DNA of 64,000 nucleotides, taken from contig NC_049982.1 in assembly GCF_000003815.2 (NCBI RefSeq), positions 26,953,229-27,017,228 on the forward strand, written 5' to 3'. Positions 37,023 through 47,896 of this stretch are shown here, piece by piece. The DNA is from Branchiostoma floridae. Taxonomy: Eukaryota; Chordata; Leptocardii; Amphioxiformes; Branchiostomatidae. The notes beneath the pieces are model-generated. The model had not been told where the DNA came from, searched no databases, and worked only from the letters and a program-made list of their open reading frames with translations. Every line of letters begins with the position of its first letter. The stretch's first letter is position 1. Made by a program: the position numbers and the translations under genes.

Positions 37023-37991
37023 AGAAATTGAAAGACATAATTAGGACCGACCAAGGAGTAGAAGTCTCTGCTGTTAGCACTATCTTGTCCATCTCACTCC
37101 TCATCCCTACAGATGGGAAAGGGAGCTTTAGGACTGTAGATTACGATCCTTAATTCAATAGCCTCTTTAAGGAAAAAGATTTATTAAAGGATGACATGAT
37201 AACAGATAAACTCTTTTAGAAAATCTACCTTTGAAATTTGTGTTTTAAAGACTTTATGTGTGATGTTCGCCTATTTGTAGTGCACGAACTGTGTTCCTTA
37301 TAAGCAAGATGCCTATCTTTCTTTTTCTGCAATGGGGTGGTCTTTTTGCTTATCTCTTAGACATCAGTGGTAATGAAAGGGAGAGCATTGTGTTCTGAAA
37401 CAGGAGATGCGCTATTAGTAAGACTTCGTTCATTTCACCAGTTTCGACTGTCATTAGCATCGTGCTAGCACTGGGGCACCTCTTTTGTGGGTATTTCACT
37501 GGGCCAATTGTGTCTGCAACAAATCATTGCAGCGACTTTGCGACTTTTTGCCAACTGTCCCTTGCGGTCACACTGACCTTTACTAACAAAATGGCCACGC
37601 CCGAAATATCACATGCTCAGTTTTGGCTCCAAATTAGACACAAGATAGCTTTATCGGAAATCACAGTATTGCCACTGAATTGAATATAAAAGGATTAAGA
37701 TTCATCAAAAAGAGACTAGCATTCATTGTGCCTGTTGGCATCTAGTTGGTACCATTTGCAGTATTTTTGCGAGACTGCATCGCAATCTTCTTATTATAAG
37801 GAAAATTTCAGGCAACAAATTGATGATTATTGTTGCTGATTTGTGACAAATTGGAGCGGATTAGTGCTTGTTAGCAACCATTTGGCAAATGTCTTTTGCT
37901 AACAGTCTCAAACAGGTGCGGCACAGTGACATACCTGATTTACTTAGAGGTGTTGTCAGATATATATATACTATCAGTTTCTGTCCCTGTG

Positions 37992-38892
37992 TATAACATG
38001 CATTGGCATAATACCGGTCATAAGCCTTATACCGGTCGATTAAAAATAGTGGAACTTAAAGAGATCTACACATGCAACAATAGTTATTTCTGAGGTATGC
38101 ACACTTCAGACATCTAGGTGTCCAATACATAATTTACAAAGCATCGATAACAATGCATTCGAAGACAACAAGGCCAAAAGTTTTCAGGTCATTTTCGGGG
38201 CAGGCGAGCTCGTCGTGGGACAAACACACTGTCACGTTCATCGCCAGATTTGTAGATAATAATCACATGTGCTCACGGCACAAGACGAGCATGATTCAAC
38301 AGCAATCTGGAATTTCTTTTGGTGACCTACAACTCGCGTAAAAGTGTGAGGAACCGTTGCATAATACTTAAATATCCCGGAACTACGGCTGAATGGGTCA
38401 AATTGAACGTACGCCGCCATTTTCCCGCCATTTTTAATGCTACGGCCAGCAGTAAAGTTTTACGTCATAGCGGTTGTGACGGACCAAAATTAAATGAAAA
38501 TTCTTGTCAGTATACGCCCATTTTCTCATGACTTTTTGTATGCTCATGCAGATTTTTGTTTTGTGCAACTACTAACAGGAAAGAAAGTAACAACAGAGGA
38601 TGAATAAAGGTACATAGCGGCAGTTAATTGTGCCGTGTTTCGTTCGACCGGTATAGTGCACCCCCTTCCAACCACGCGCCCGTTCTCCGTGCAATTCCAC
38701 GGTGTGTTCCAATTACGATATTATGTTTTTAGCAGGACCAGAGAGACAAAATAATTTACACAGAAGAAGTGGCAAAGGTAAGCTGTAACAGCAACATGTA
38801 ACTGGAGAAAATGATGCGTTGATCATTTGCCAAATTAGCATTGCTTGAGAAATTGCAGTAAACCGACCGGTATTATGCCAATGGATGTTATA
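37992..38892. mobile_element. Possible 0.9-kb TIR element
   Basis: CATTGGCATAATACCGGTC at 38001-38019 is inverted at 38865-38883, preceded outside by TATAACAT on both arms. Inner inverted words ACCGGTCGA / CGACCGGT add to the symmetry. No target duplication is clear. The interior holds two minus-strand ATGGCGG motifs near 38405-38440. Confidence 0.45.
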
Positions 38893-39308
38893 TATATAGA
38901 GAATATGAAAGTAGAGTAGAGTAGAATGATTTCAGCCAGGTATACAGTAGGAGTTTTTTTACTCATGGACCAGTTTTGGCCACTCTTCTATTCAGCTTAC
39001 TATCATTGTTGTTCTCGTAGGTTGGTCCAATGCTCTGTCGTTGTAGAGGACCACAAACTAAGGCTTTCATGTGCTCATCAATTCTTGCTTAAAAACTGAT
39101 CACACTTGCAGCCAAAACGTAAGTCAAGCATTCTGAGAAAGGCAGCTCTTCTTTCTTGATCTGAAACAGTCTTGTGCCTGCATGCGCTTTTGTTTCCCGT
39201 GACATGTTCAGCATGCAACATTTTTCCAAGAAATTGAACACGAATTTGTTCCCATCACTTTTCGGTGCCAATTAGTGGGCGGCTTCTCTTGTGATGCACG
39301 TATAATAA

Positions 39309-39650
39309 GCATTGAACATTTCATCTGAGAAAATGACAAAAAGATAGAAATAGCTTGTGTTCAATTGTTTTCTATCTTTTTGTCATTTAGCTGTGTGACA
39401 AAGGAAACTTTCGCTCCACTGAAACAATTAAGCAGACTGCGAAGAATATACTTCTTTGAGAGAAAGTAATCATTCAACATTTCATCTGAGAAATTGAACA
39501 CGAGCTATTTCTTTGCTATCGGTTTTCAATCTTTAAAGAAAATTAGGTCATTTAGCATCTGACAAAGGAAACTTTCGCTCCACTGAAACAAATTAGTATA
39601 GACTGCGAAGAATATACTTTTTCTTTGAGAGAAAGTGAGCATTTCTTCTA
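39309..39650. repeat. Tandem ~160-bp repeat, about 2.2 copies
   Basis: CATTTCATCTGAGAAA, GACAAAGGAAACTTTCGCTC and GACTGCGAAGAATATACTT recur with about 160-bp spacing. The first unit has a 17-bp perfect inverted repeat, TGACAAAAAGATAGAAA. Confidence 0.8.
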
Positions 39651-39927
39651 AGAAATTGAACGGTGACTATTGCTTACTGTAACCTAATTCTCTTACACCA
39701 TAATTTTGTAGTTAGCAAAAAAAAACTTTCACTGCTTGGGAACTATAGTGTTCTTGTTTTGAGGCATATGTAATGTACCATCCAATGTTTCTCAAAGGTT
39801 GGCCTCAAGGTACATTCAAGAAATACATAGGGGCTGAATAAATCGGGTTGACATTTGAGCATTAGTCAGTGTATTGTCACCTGGAGGGTTAAACATGTTG
39901 TACATGTATAACATTTTATGCTGGTTA

Positions 39928-40147
39928 GGCCAAACCAATTTTATTTGTTGTTTCTTGGATTTTTTTCAGAAAAAAATTGGGACAGTTAGTCGGTCGAAAA
40001 AAAACTTTTGCAAAAAGTCGGGGGTAGGAGAGATCGAGGGGCTTACTCAAGTTACACAACAGAAATGACAACATTTCAACATTTGGGGGGTCCCTGGTAG
40101 CAAAGTTCTAAGTTTGAAGAAAAATGATAAATGTACCATCTAAATAG
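39928..40147. mobile_element. TA-target MITE, truncated by a gap
   Basis: GGCCAAACCAATTTTATTTG and the CTTTTGCAAAAAGTCGGGGG segment are the inverse of the right half of 42223-42597. The other end is in the gap. Confidence 0.65.
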
Positions 40148-41081
40148 NNNNNNNNNNNNNNNNNNNNNNNNNNNNNNNNNNNNNNNNNNNNNNNNNNNNN
40201 NNNNNNNNNNNNNNNNNNNNNNNNNNNNNNNNNNNNNNNNNNNNNNNNNNNNNNNNNNNNNNNNNNNNNNNNNNNNNNNNNNNNNNNNNNNNNNNNNNNN
40301 NNNNNNNNNNNNNNNNNNNNNNNNNNNNNNNNNNNNNNNNNNNNNNNNNNNNNNNNNNNNNNNNNNNNNNNNNNNNNNNNNNNNNNNNNNNNNNNNNNNN
40401 NNNNNNNNNNNNNNNNNNNNNNNNNNNNNNNNNNNNNNNNNNNNNNNNNNNNNNNNNNNNNNNNNNNNNNNNNNNNNNNNNNNNNNNNNNNNNNNNNNNN
40501 NNNNNNNNNNNNNNNNNNNNNNNNNNNNNNNNNNNNNNNNNNNNNNNNNNNNNNNNNNNNNNNNNNNNNNNNNNNNNNNNNNNNNNNNNNNNNNNNNNNN
40601 NNNNNNNNNNNNNNNNNNNNNNNNNNNNNNNNNNNNNNNNNNNNNNNNNNNNNNNNNNNNNNNNNNNNNNNNNNNNNNNNNNNNNNNNNNNNNNNNNNNN
40701 NNNNNNNNNNNNNNNNNNNNNNNNNNNNNNNNNNNNNNNNNNNNNNNNNNNNNNNNNNNNNNNNNNNNNNNNNNNNNNNNNNNNNNNNNNNNNNNNNNNN
40801 NNNNNNNNNNNNNNNNNNNNNNNNNNNNNNNNNNNNNNNNNNNNNNNNNNNNNNNNNNNNNNNNNNNNNNNNNNNNNNNNNNNNNNNNNNNNNNNNNNNN
40901 NNNNNNNNNNNNNNNNNNNNNNNNNNNNNNNNNNNNNNNNNNNNNNNNNNNNNNNNNNNNNNNNNNNNNNNNNNNNNNNNNNNNNNNNNNNNNNNNNNNN
41001 NNNNNNNNNNNNNNNNNNNNNNNNNNNNNNNNNNNNNNNNNNNNNNNNNNNNNNNNNNNNNNNNNNNNNNNNNNNNNNNNN
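40148..41081. other. Assembly gap (934 N)
   Basis: Largest gap in the window; begins within a MITE. Confidence 1.
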
Positions 41082-42220
41082 GCGATTGACTTCGTAACGA
41101 CATCCTTATTGACAGGATACTGTGTGCATGGTTACTTAATAGGCTTGTGGGTTGGAATTTTCTGTGCCTGTTACATGCAGCTTTCTCATTTATGTCCTTT
41201 CTATCTTTCTTGGTGCTTTAATGTCTGTTGTTCCCCGAAGGTCACTTCATGGTGTGATCCGAATGCTACTCTAACTGTAAGAGCATCTCCTCCCAATGTC
41301 ATGATTAAACCAACTCAGCTCACTAAGAGTGGGGACTAACTGACCCAATAGCAAAAGCAGGGGTTGTGGAGGTTGACTGGTTGATCTAACTACAGCTGTG
41401 ACACAATTGATGTACTGTAATAATTTTTGTAATTGCCGTAGCGTTGAACCCATTACATATAAATTTTACTACACTTCTATTTTTATTAGTATTAGCGCAG
41501 TTAAGGGGAGGAGGTCTTTGTACAAGCCATGCAGGCTGTTCCCCTCTTCTGTCACTTTTCGTCACTTTTCCTTACTTTATTATTGTTTTATGTGCGAAAT
41601 GAATAAATGAATATTAAGCAAACATTCACAACCATTGACCTGTGGCTTTGGTAAATGATTTGTTTAATCTGATATTTGTACATGGATGGTGTTCGTCTGT
41701 ATCTGCATTAGCCAACTGGTTACAACAGAAAATTCCAGCCCTGGCAAATAATTCGCAATTATTCTTCTTGTACAATAGACAAGTACAGTGAACGGCATCA
41801 TTATGTCACACCAGCCTTACAGAAAGCAGCTTTGGCAAATGCACAAGTTAACCCACACAAAATAAAGCGTCATCTGTATATACTAAATAGTTCGGAAATC
41901 TTATAGTCCCAAGCCTTTTAATCATCATAAAGATATATATATTAAATGTATGAACCCAAGAACTCACCAAACTACTGTGCAGAGTCCAAATATACAGCAG
42001 ACTGGGATTCAAATGGAATGCAGTGTTGCCATTGCCAATGTCAATTTGAAAAGTCTATATAAAGTACAATAATCCTCAGGGCTCTATAACATATAGTCTT
42101 CTTAACTTCGCAATATTGGGATGTTTAACCAGCAGAAAGTTGATGAGGGTACTTCCCGGATATCAATTGCTGTGCACTAAACAACGTCTTGATGACGTAT
42201 GGGATAGTTAGACAACTGTT
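41082..42220. other. No gene recognised
   Basis: No exon or element end could be supported. Confidence 0.5.
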
Positions 42221-42222
42221 TA

Positions 42223-42597
42223 GACCAATTTTATTTGTTGTTTCTCGGATTTTCCGACCCTACTTTTTTCCGATTTGAAAAAAACAAACTTTTCAAATCG
42301 ATGGCCACACAACGAGTTGACAAATTTTCACTGCCTCTCCTTACTCAAATAAACTATGGGCCTCAAATTCCGGTAGCTGTACGTGCCTATTTTGGACTGT
42401 GCATTTATCATTTTTCTTCAAACTTTGAACTGTCCTATCAGGAAATGTTAAAATGTTATTTCTGTTGTGTAACTTAAGTAAGCTCCTTGATCTCTCTTAC
42501 CCCCGACTTTTTGCAAAAGTTTTTTTTTTCGACCGACCGACCCCATTTTTTTTTCTTTAAAAAATCCGAGAAACAACAAATACAATTAGTGTGGCCT
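42223..42597. mobile_element. TA-target MITE downstream of the fusion gene
   Basis: Left ACCAATTTTATTTGTTGTTT and right AAACAACAAATACAATTAGT are inverted ends, flanked by TTA on each side. It ends 190 bp past the stop codon of the glycosyltransferase exon. Confidence 0.75.
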
Positions 42598-42786
42598 TAT
42601 TATGCTACTCACGACAGCTTTTACAATGTCCCTTGGTGGCATTAGGTTCATCGGGAGTCAGCATTCTGGAAGCCAAGACATAGAATTCAAACCCAGGGAC
42701 ATCTACAATCAGATAAGGCTAAAATGGGGCTAACATATTACAATTACTTGAATGATGGGTAGAAATTAAACCGATGTGGTAAGAAG

Positions 42787-45371
42787 CTAGCCTTTCAGAC
42801 CAAAGGTTTCGAGAAACTTGGTGTGTGAAGCAGCCCAGTACTCCGAGTCCAAAAGTTTCTCCTTCAACCTTTGTGCGGCTTGAAACTCTCTGGGTTCATC
42901 CTTTAGGATCTGAATGATGCGCTTGGCCAGGGTTTTGGCGGCCTCATCGTCGTCATCTTCGATCTCTACGATTGCGCGGTCGAACTCGGGGTCTTGTGTC
43001 TTCAGGAACATCGCAAGACCTGACTTGTGGGAGACCAGGACGGGCACCCCTGCAGCGATGGCCTCCAGACCAACCAGTCCGAACGGCTCTGCACGTGACG
43101 GCATCAGAACGACACTTGCCTTTTCCATGTCCTTACGCAGCTCCTCCTGTGTGCCATACTTCAGGGGGGTGAAATGGATTTTACGCGCGTTGGACTGGAT
43201 GATGTCCCTGCTCTCCTGGAAATCTTCTTTTGTGATGCCGCGGGTTCGCCATTTGGTGTTGGGTAGTGCTACGATCACCTGGCCCACGGACTTTGCGGCT
43301 AGATCGTACCCCTTCAGCCTCTCCACACCCTTGACCCTGCCGATGGACAGAACCACTTTTGTGCCGGCATCAACGTATTTGACCCTTGCTTTGCTGAAGA
43401 TGTCGGATGGCTTAGGCAGGAACTCGTGGTGGGGCTCGAAACCTCCCGTCTCAACCTTGTAGTAGTCATGCAGGTATGGGCCTACCGAGATGATCACGTC
43501 AGCATGCTCTAGGTCTTCAAGAATGTTTCTCTGCTCGTCTCCGATGCTCAACACCCTCTCATCACTCTTGTACTGGTTGGTGTCTTCTGGCATCACGTGA
43601 GTGACTTGGACGAGTTTGGCGTCAGGAAACCGTTGCTCCTTGATCTGCCTTGCTGCATGGCTTGTGATGGGCACGTGGCCAACAATGAAGTCTACTGGAG
43701 GAAGGTCCGGATAACGACCCTTGTGGTCAAAGGTCAGCCAATCAAGGCAGGGCTCTCTCTTGTCACGTTTGGATGTTGTTGGAAAGATGAGCTGAACCCC
43801 ATCAGTAGCTGCATTCTGCTTATCGTCTTCTGTGGCATTCAGGACTGTAGAGTAGACCTCTGCCCCTTTGGAAGCCAGTAGGGACGCCATCTGGCCGTGG
43901 ACGGTGGATACGTCCCCCATTGCAGTTCCATACTCATCGTTGAGCAGCAACACCACAGGTCTGGCTCCAGGTCCTGGAGACAGTTAAATCACGAATGATG
44001 TAGATATTAAGATTATATTTCAGATGTTCTGTATCTGTATGGACGCTGAGAAACTTTTACCATCTTTTATACCTTCTTAGGTCTTAAATAGGGATCTGTG
44101 TAAACTTTGTGAGAACTTCGACTTGTCATCTCTCTCACTTCACATGCATCACATGTATGTATTGACAAAAGATACACTCTTTAACTAGGTTGGTTTGAAT
44201 CTGTTTGTAAACTTTTGTTATTCCTAATATCTGTTGTTCTGCGAGCCGATTTGAGCTGTCATGAATAATCAAATGTTCAAACAATCGATCATTCATGACC
44301 ATTCATTCTTTTTGACAGCATTTGCTGTGTTTCTGCTCAGGCAATGTAGACAGCAAGGTGCCTTGTTCAGTTCAGCTCATCCTCTTTTTGGAGGTGACAC
44401 CTGTGTCTTGGATAGATAGAATTCATGTCCAGCAAGCTCACCTCGACTTCTTGGTGTCTTGTCTTGTAGTTCTTCCACCAGGGTCCTCAAAGTGCGGTTT
44501 TCCTCTAGTAGTTGTTGCTGGGTTAGCTGCTCCTCATGATGCCCGTCAAGAGAAGACTGTCCAGCTACTGATCGCTTGGCTGGCGGTCCAGCTGATGTAC
44601 CTGCCGGTCGCTTATTAACTGGTTGAGCCTGTAAAAGCAAAATCCATAGTAACCTGAAACGTACCAGCTATAGGTGAAAAATACCGACTTTTATATCAAA
44701 CTCAATCTTTTTAGAACAATTTGGTGCCAATACCTTAATCCTGCCAACCTCCTCTGCCAACGTCTCCATGCCAGACTCACTCAGCTCCTGATGAAGCTTG
44801 TCCAGGGACGCTTCCTCGTCCGTCTCCATCCACCTTAATAAAACTTTGTAGGCCTGGGAACTCGGGTTTTGGTTCTTTGAATCCTGAAAGTAGAAGGTTT
44901 GATATTGAATACAGTTACACTATAATTGTTGCGTTTCATAGGTAGTAGAACACGTGTCAGTTACATAATGTTTTATACAACATTGGATATAAGCAGCAAC
45001 AGTTTTACAAACGTACATAATTTTTAGTCTCTACCAGACTCAGGGTCGCTGGAAAAAGGTAGAAATGGAACAAATAGAGGAGTAAGCAGGCCAGAGGAGT
45101 ATAGCCCACAAGGGAACAGCGCGCTGATTTTCCATCGACCCAAAGTCTGGTAGAGACTACATAGTTGTTCGGATAGCAAGAATAAACCACGTTTCAGATG
45201 TATACGAATTTTCTTCCAAATGTTTAAGTGACCAAAAGCTATTTACTTGGATGATAGTCATCTCATCTGCTTTAAGTCCAAGTGCTCCGACCAGATCTTC
45301 CACGTGGCGTACTTCAGTCACGTTCCGCGAGATACGGTAGAGGAGTTTCCTTAGTTCTTTGTCTGCATTAT
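42787..45371 (-). CDS. Death domain / coiled-coil linker / GT4 glycosyltransferase fusion (5' end incomplete)
   Basis: Exons on the minus strand: 45371-45247, 44883-44734, 44628-44442 and 43973-42787 (stop TAG at 42789-42787). All junctions are AG/GT and in phase, giving at least 548 residues. Exons 1-2 encode about 92 residues that fit a complete six-helix death domain: DKELRKLLYRIS, HVEDLVGALGL, ADEMTIIQ, QAYKVLLRWMET, SLDKLHQELSESGM and METLAEEV. Exon 3 is a basic/Pro then Gln/Glu-rich linker (QLTQQQLLEENRTLRTLVEE), probably a short coiled coil. Exon 4 encodes 394 residues of GT-B fold glycosyltransferase (group 1, GT4): an N-terminal Rossmann half with VVLLLNDEYG, then SIGRVKG near exon residue 210, and the EX7E donor-site motif EPFGLVGLE near residues 295-303, followed by AIAAGVPVLVS. 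No signal peptide or membrane segment is seen, so it is probably cytosolic. The donor sugar and acceptor cannot be told. Exon 1 begins with a split codon, so at least one upstream exon is missing. The role in death or immune signalling is inference. Confidence 0.85.
45025..45159. mobile_element. Small TIR element (TAGTCTCTACCAGACT), diverged 9-bp TSD
   Basis: Ends TAGTCTCTACCAGACT and AGTCTGGTAGAGACTA are perfect inverted copies. Flanks CATAATTTT and CATAGTTGT match 7 of 9. Lies in the intron between the two death-domain exons. Confidence 0.7.
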
Positions 45372-45522
45372 CTGAAACATCGACATGAATGTGATTAACT
45401 GAGATCGGACATATATGTCAATTATAGTCTGCATCAAAGAGAGTAAGAAGCTCTCTTTTCCAGAGATCTTTTGCTTGAAAGCAAATTTGCATGATCCACA
45501 GCGACATGCACACATGTATTTA

Positions 45523-46050
45523 AGGCCACAGCAAGTAAATTCTATGGATGACATCCGCGCGCTCATTAATTTTTGCCTGATTTCAGAAAAAAAACATGAT
45601 TTTTTGTCTTCTTCGGAGATGGTCAACATGACAAGAAAGTACCAAAATGGGAAAGTATGTTGTGTTGGAGCCTAATGATTGTACTTGCAGAAGTGACATT
45701 AGCGAGGTAGCCATGATTGTAGTTATAGAAGTGAAACCAGCTGGATAGTTAGAAAATTGGCACCACTATGGAAGTCATAATTGAAGTTGCCAACTTGGTA
45801 AGTGATACCAGTCTACCACACTAGTGTCACTTTTACTACACTAGTTCACTTCTTTAATACAGGAATTAATGATTTGTTGTCAGTACTACCATATTTTGTC
45901 ACTTCAACTCTTCTTACAAAATTTATGGTGTCTATTTTGAAAATTTAGCCATCTTGTTTTTTTTTACCCATCTTGTTTTTTTTTTCGCCCTATCTCACTA
46001 TTTTTGCAGTCTGTAGAGGATGTCATCCATAAGATTTACTTGCTGTGGCC
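45523..46050. mobile_element. TA-target MITE (AGGCCACAGCAAGTAAAT ends)
   Basis: AGGCCACAGCAAGTAAATTC and GATTTACTTGCTGTGGCC are inverted; TA flanks at 45521-45522 and 46051-46052. Same family as 60656-61175, opposite orientation. Confidence 0.85.
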
Positions 46051-46321
46051 TAAGTCACAGTTTCGCACCTAATCGTATCTATATTGAGCCATCATAACTA
46101 CTGGCTCTACATCAACAGAATTTTTGGTGTGTAATTAATACATTTACATTTCGTCTTTTTAATTGACTGATAACAGGCGTCTTTTTAATTATGGAAAAAC
46201 ACTCTAATTCTGGACTCGAGTCCATAACTCCGAAATGCTTTACCCGATCAACTTCATATTTTTATTGAGTACATATCGAAGGGTAATGAATATGCGGAAA
46301 GCGTCAATGGGTCTCTAGGGA

Positions 46322-46700
46322 TTAGTCCAATTATACTATAATTATACATAATTATATATAATTTTGGGGCATTATACATAATTATATATAACCCATTTCA
46401 CCATTATACATAATTATATATAACCCATTACACCATTATACATAATTATATATAACCCATTTCACCATTATATATAACCCATTTCACCATTATACATAAT
46501 TATATATAACCCATTTCACCATTATACATAATTATATATAACCCATTTCACCATTACACATAATTATATATAATCCCGATGACCATTATACATAATTATA
46601 AATAACACTTGTAATCATTATGCATTGTTATATGCACAATTTATGACAATTATACATAATCATACATAGTCCTATAACCATTATACATAATTATATATAA
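46322..46700. repeat. 32-bp AT-rich minisatellite
   Basis: About ten units of CCATTATACATAATTATATA followed by TAACCCATTTCA, diverging toward the end. Confidence 0.85.
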
Positions 46701-47255
46701 TTATAGATAATCTTTAATGGTTGAAGTGCAAAAAAACTTTTTAAAGTTAATATTTACACCAAATATTGCTTTCTGATAAAGTTGAGGGAAATCTTATGTC
46801 TGTTGCACGGAGTGAATTTAATTCACTGTAAATACTCAAGGTTGAGAAGTGTATAACGGTTCCTCAGTGTTGTGTGTTTTTTACTCGGACCTTCACAGTC
46901 CGACAATTACCGTTAAACGGCCAATCAAACATTATGTCTTCTCTGCAACATGCACTCAATGTTTCCAGCTTTTGATAGGCCGCAAGTCTACATTTATCAA
47001 GGATATGTCACAGGTGAACCTATGAGAGCCAAGCACTCACATCACTCACTATTGCGTCCATCCTAAATCTATAGGTGCCAGCTTACATAATTATATATAA
47101 TTATCTATAATTATCTATGATTATATATAATTATATATAATTATAGATATTTATAGATAACCCTTAATGGTTTAAGTATAAAAAACTTTTTTTCTTAATA
47201 TTTACACCAAATATTGCTTTCTGATTGAGTTGAGGGAAATTGTCTATTGCACTAT
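46690..47255. repeat. Direct repeat of array flank
   Basis: 46690-46810 and 47140-47255 share AATATTTACACCAAATATTG, CTTTCTGAT, GTTGAGGGAAAT and a preceding TAATTATAGAT tract. This indicates duplication of the array edge about 450 bp apart. Confidence 0.7.
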
Positions 47256-47762
47256 TTTGAAGCTAAATGTCGGAAGCAAACACAAACATAGTTGCCAAGG
47301 AAAATATGTATGCGCCCATAAAGAATACAAGAACACAGTAATTATTCTTGGGGTGTTGGGAGAGAGGCAACAAGCAGGTTATATAAAGCATATTTGTGCT
47401 CAGTTCACTCTGCAAGGTTAAAGAATCTTTCACGTCAAGATGTATTAGTACGGCAAAATATGTACACTGTATAGACAAATCGAATCAAATATCACTGCAG
47501 ATTGGACATCCTGGCCAAATCCTCCAGCGGTGCGGGTAGACGTAAAGTTTAACATTGTTTGGTCAAAGATTTAAATACAAGTAAAACTAGGAAGGTCCAC
47601 ATTTTTGATGAAAATGCAGGATGTTTCCGAAGGGGAGTAAAAAAAGAAAATCATCATAAAAGGGAAAAAAACTGTCAAATGTGCAATGCCCAGTGCTTGC
47701 AAGATGAAAGCGTTGTATATATTAACTATTTGTCTAAAAAGGAAAAATAAAAAAAAAACAGA

Positions 47763-47896
47763 TTACACTGCATGAAATATCGGATTTACCAAACTTACCA
47801 TTGGTGTGTAAATACCCGGTAAATGTAATGTACAATATTTACCCACATTTAGCACATATTTACCCGGTAAATTTGGATAAATACAGGTAAATTCTG
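47763..47896. mobile_element. GGTAAA-rich element end
   Basis: CACTGCATGAAA at 47768, then TTTACCAAACTTACCATTGG and several CCGGTAAAT words. The same end recurs inverted at 54680-54713. The 52-bp array starts inside it. Confidence 0.55.

Noticed and set aside
40108-41339. Long frames across the 934-N gap
   Set aside because: Almost entirely unknown residues.
42914-43462. 182-codon plus-strand ORF
   Set aside because: Antisense shadow of the glycosyltransferase exon.
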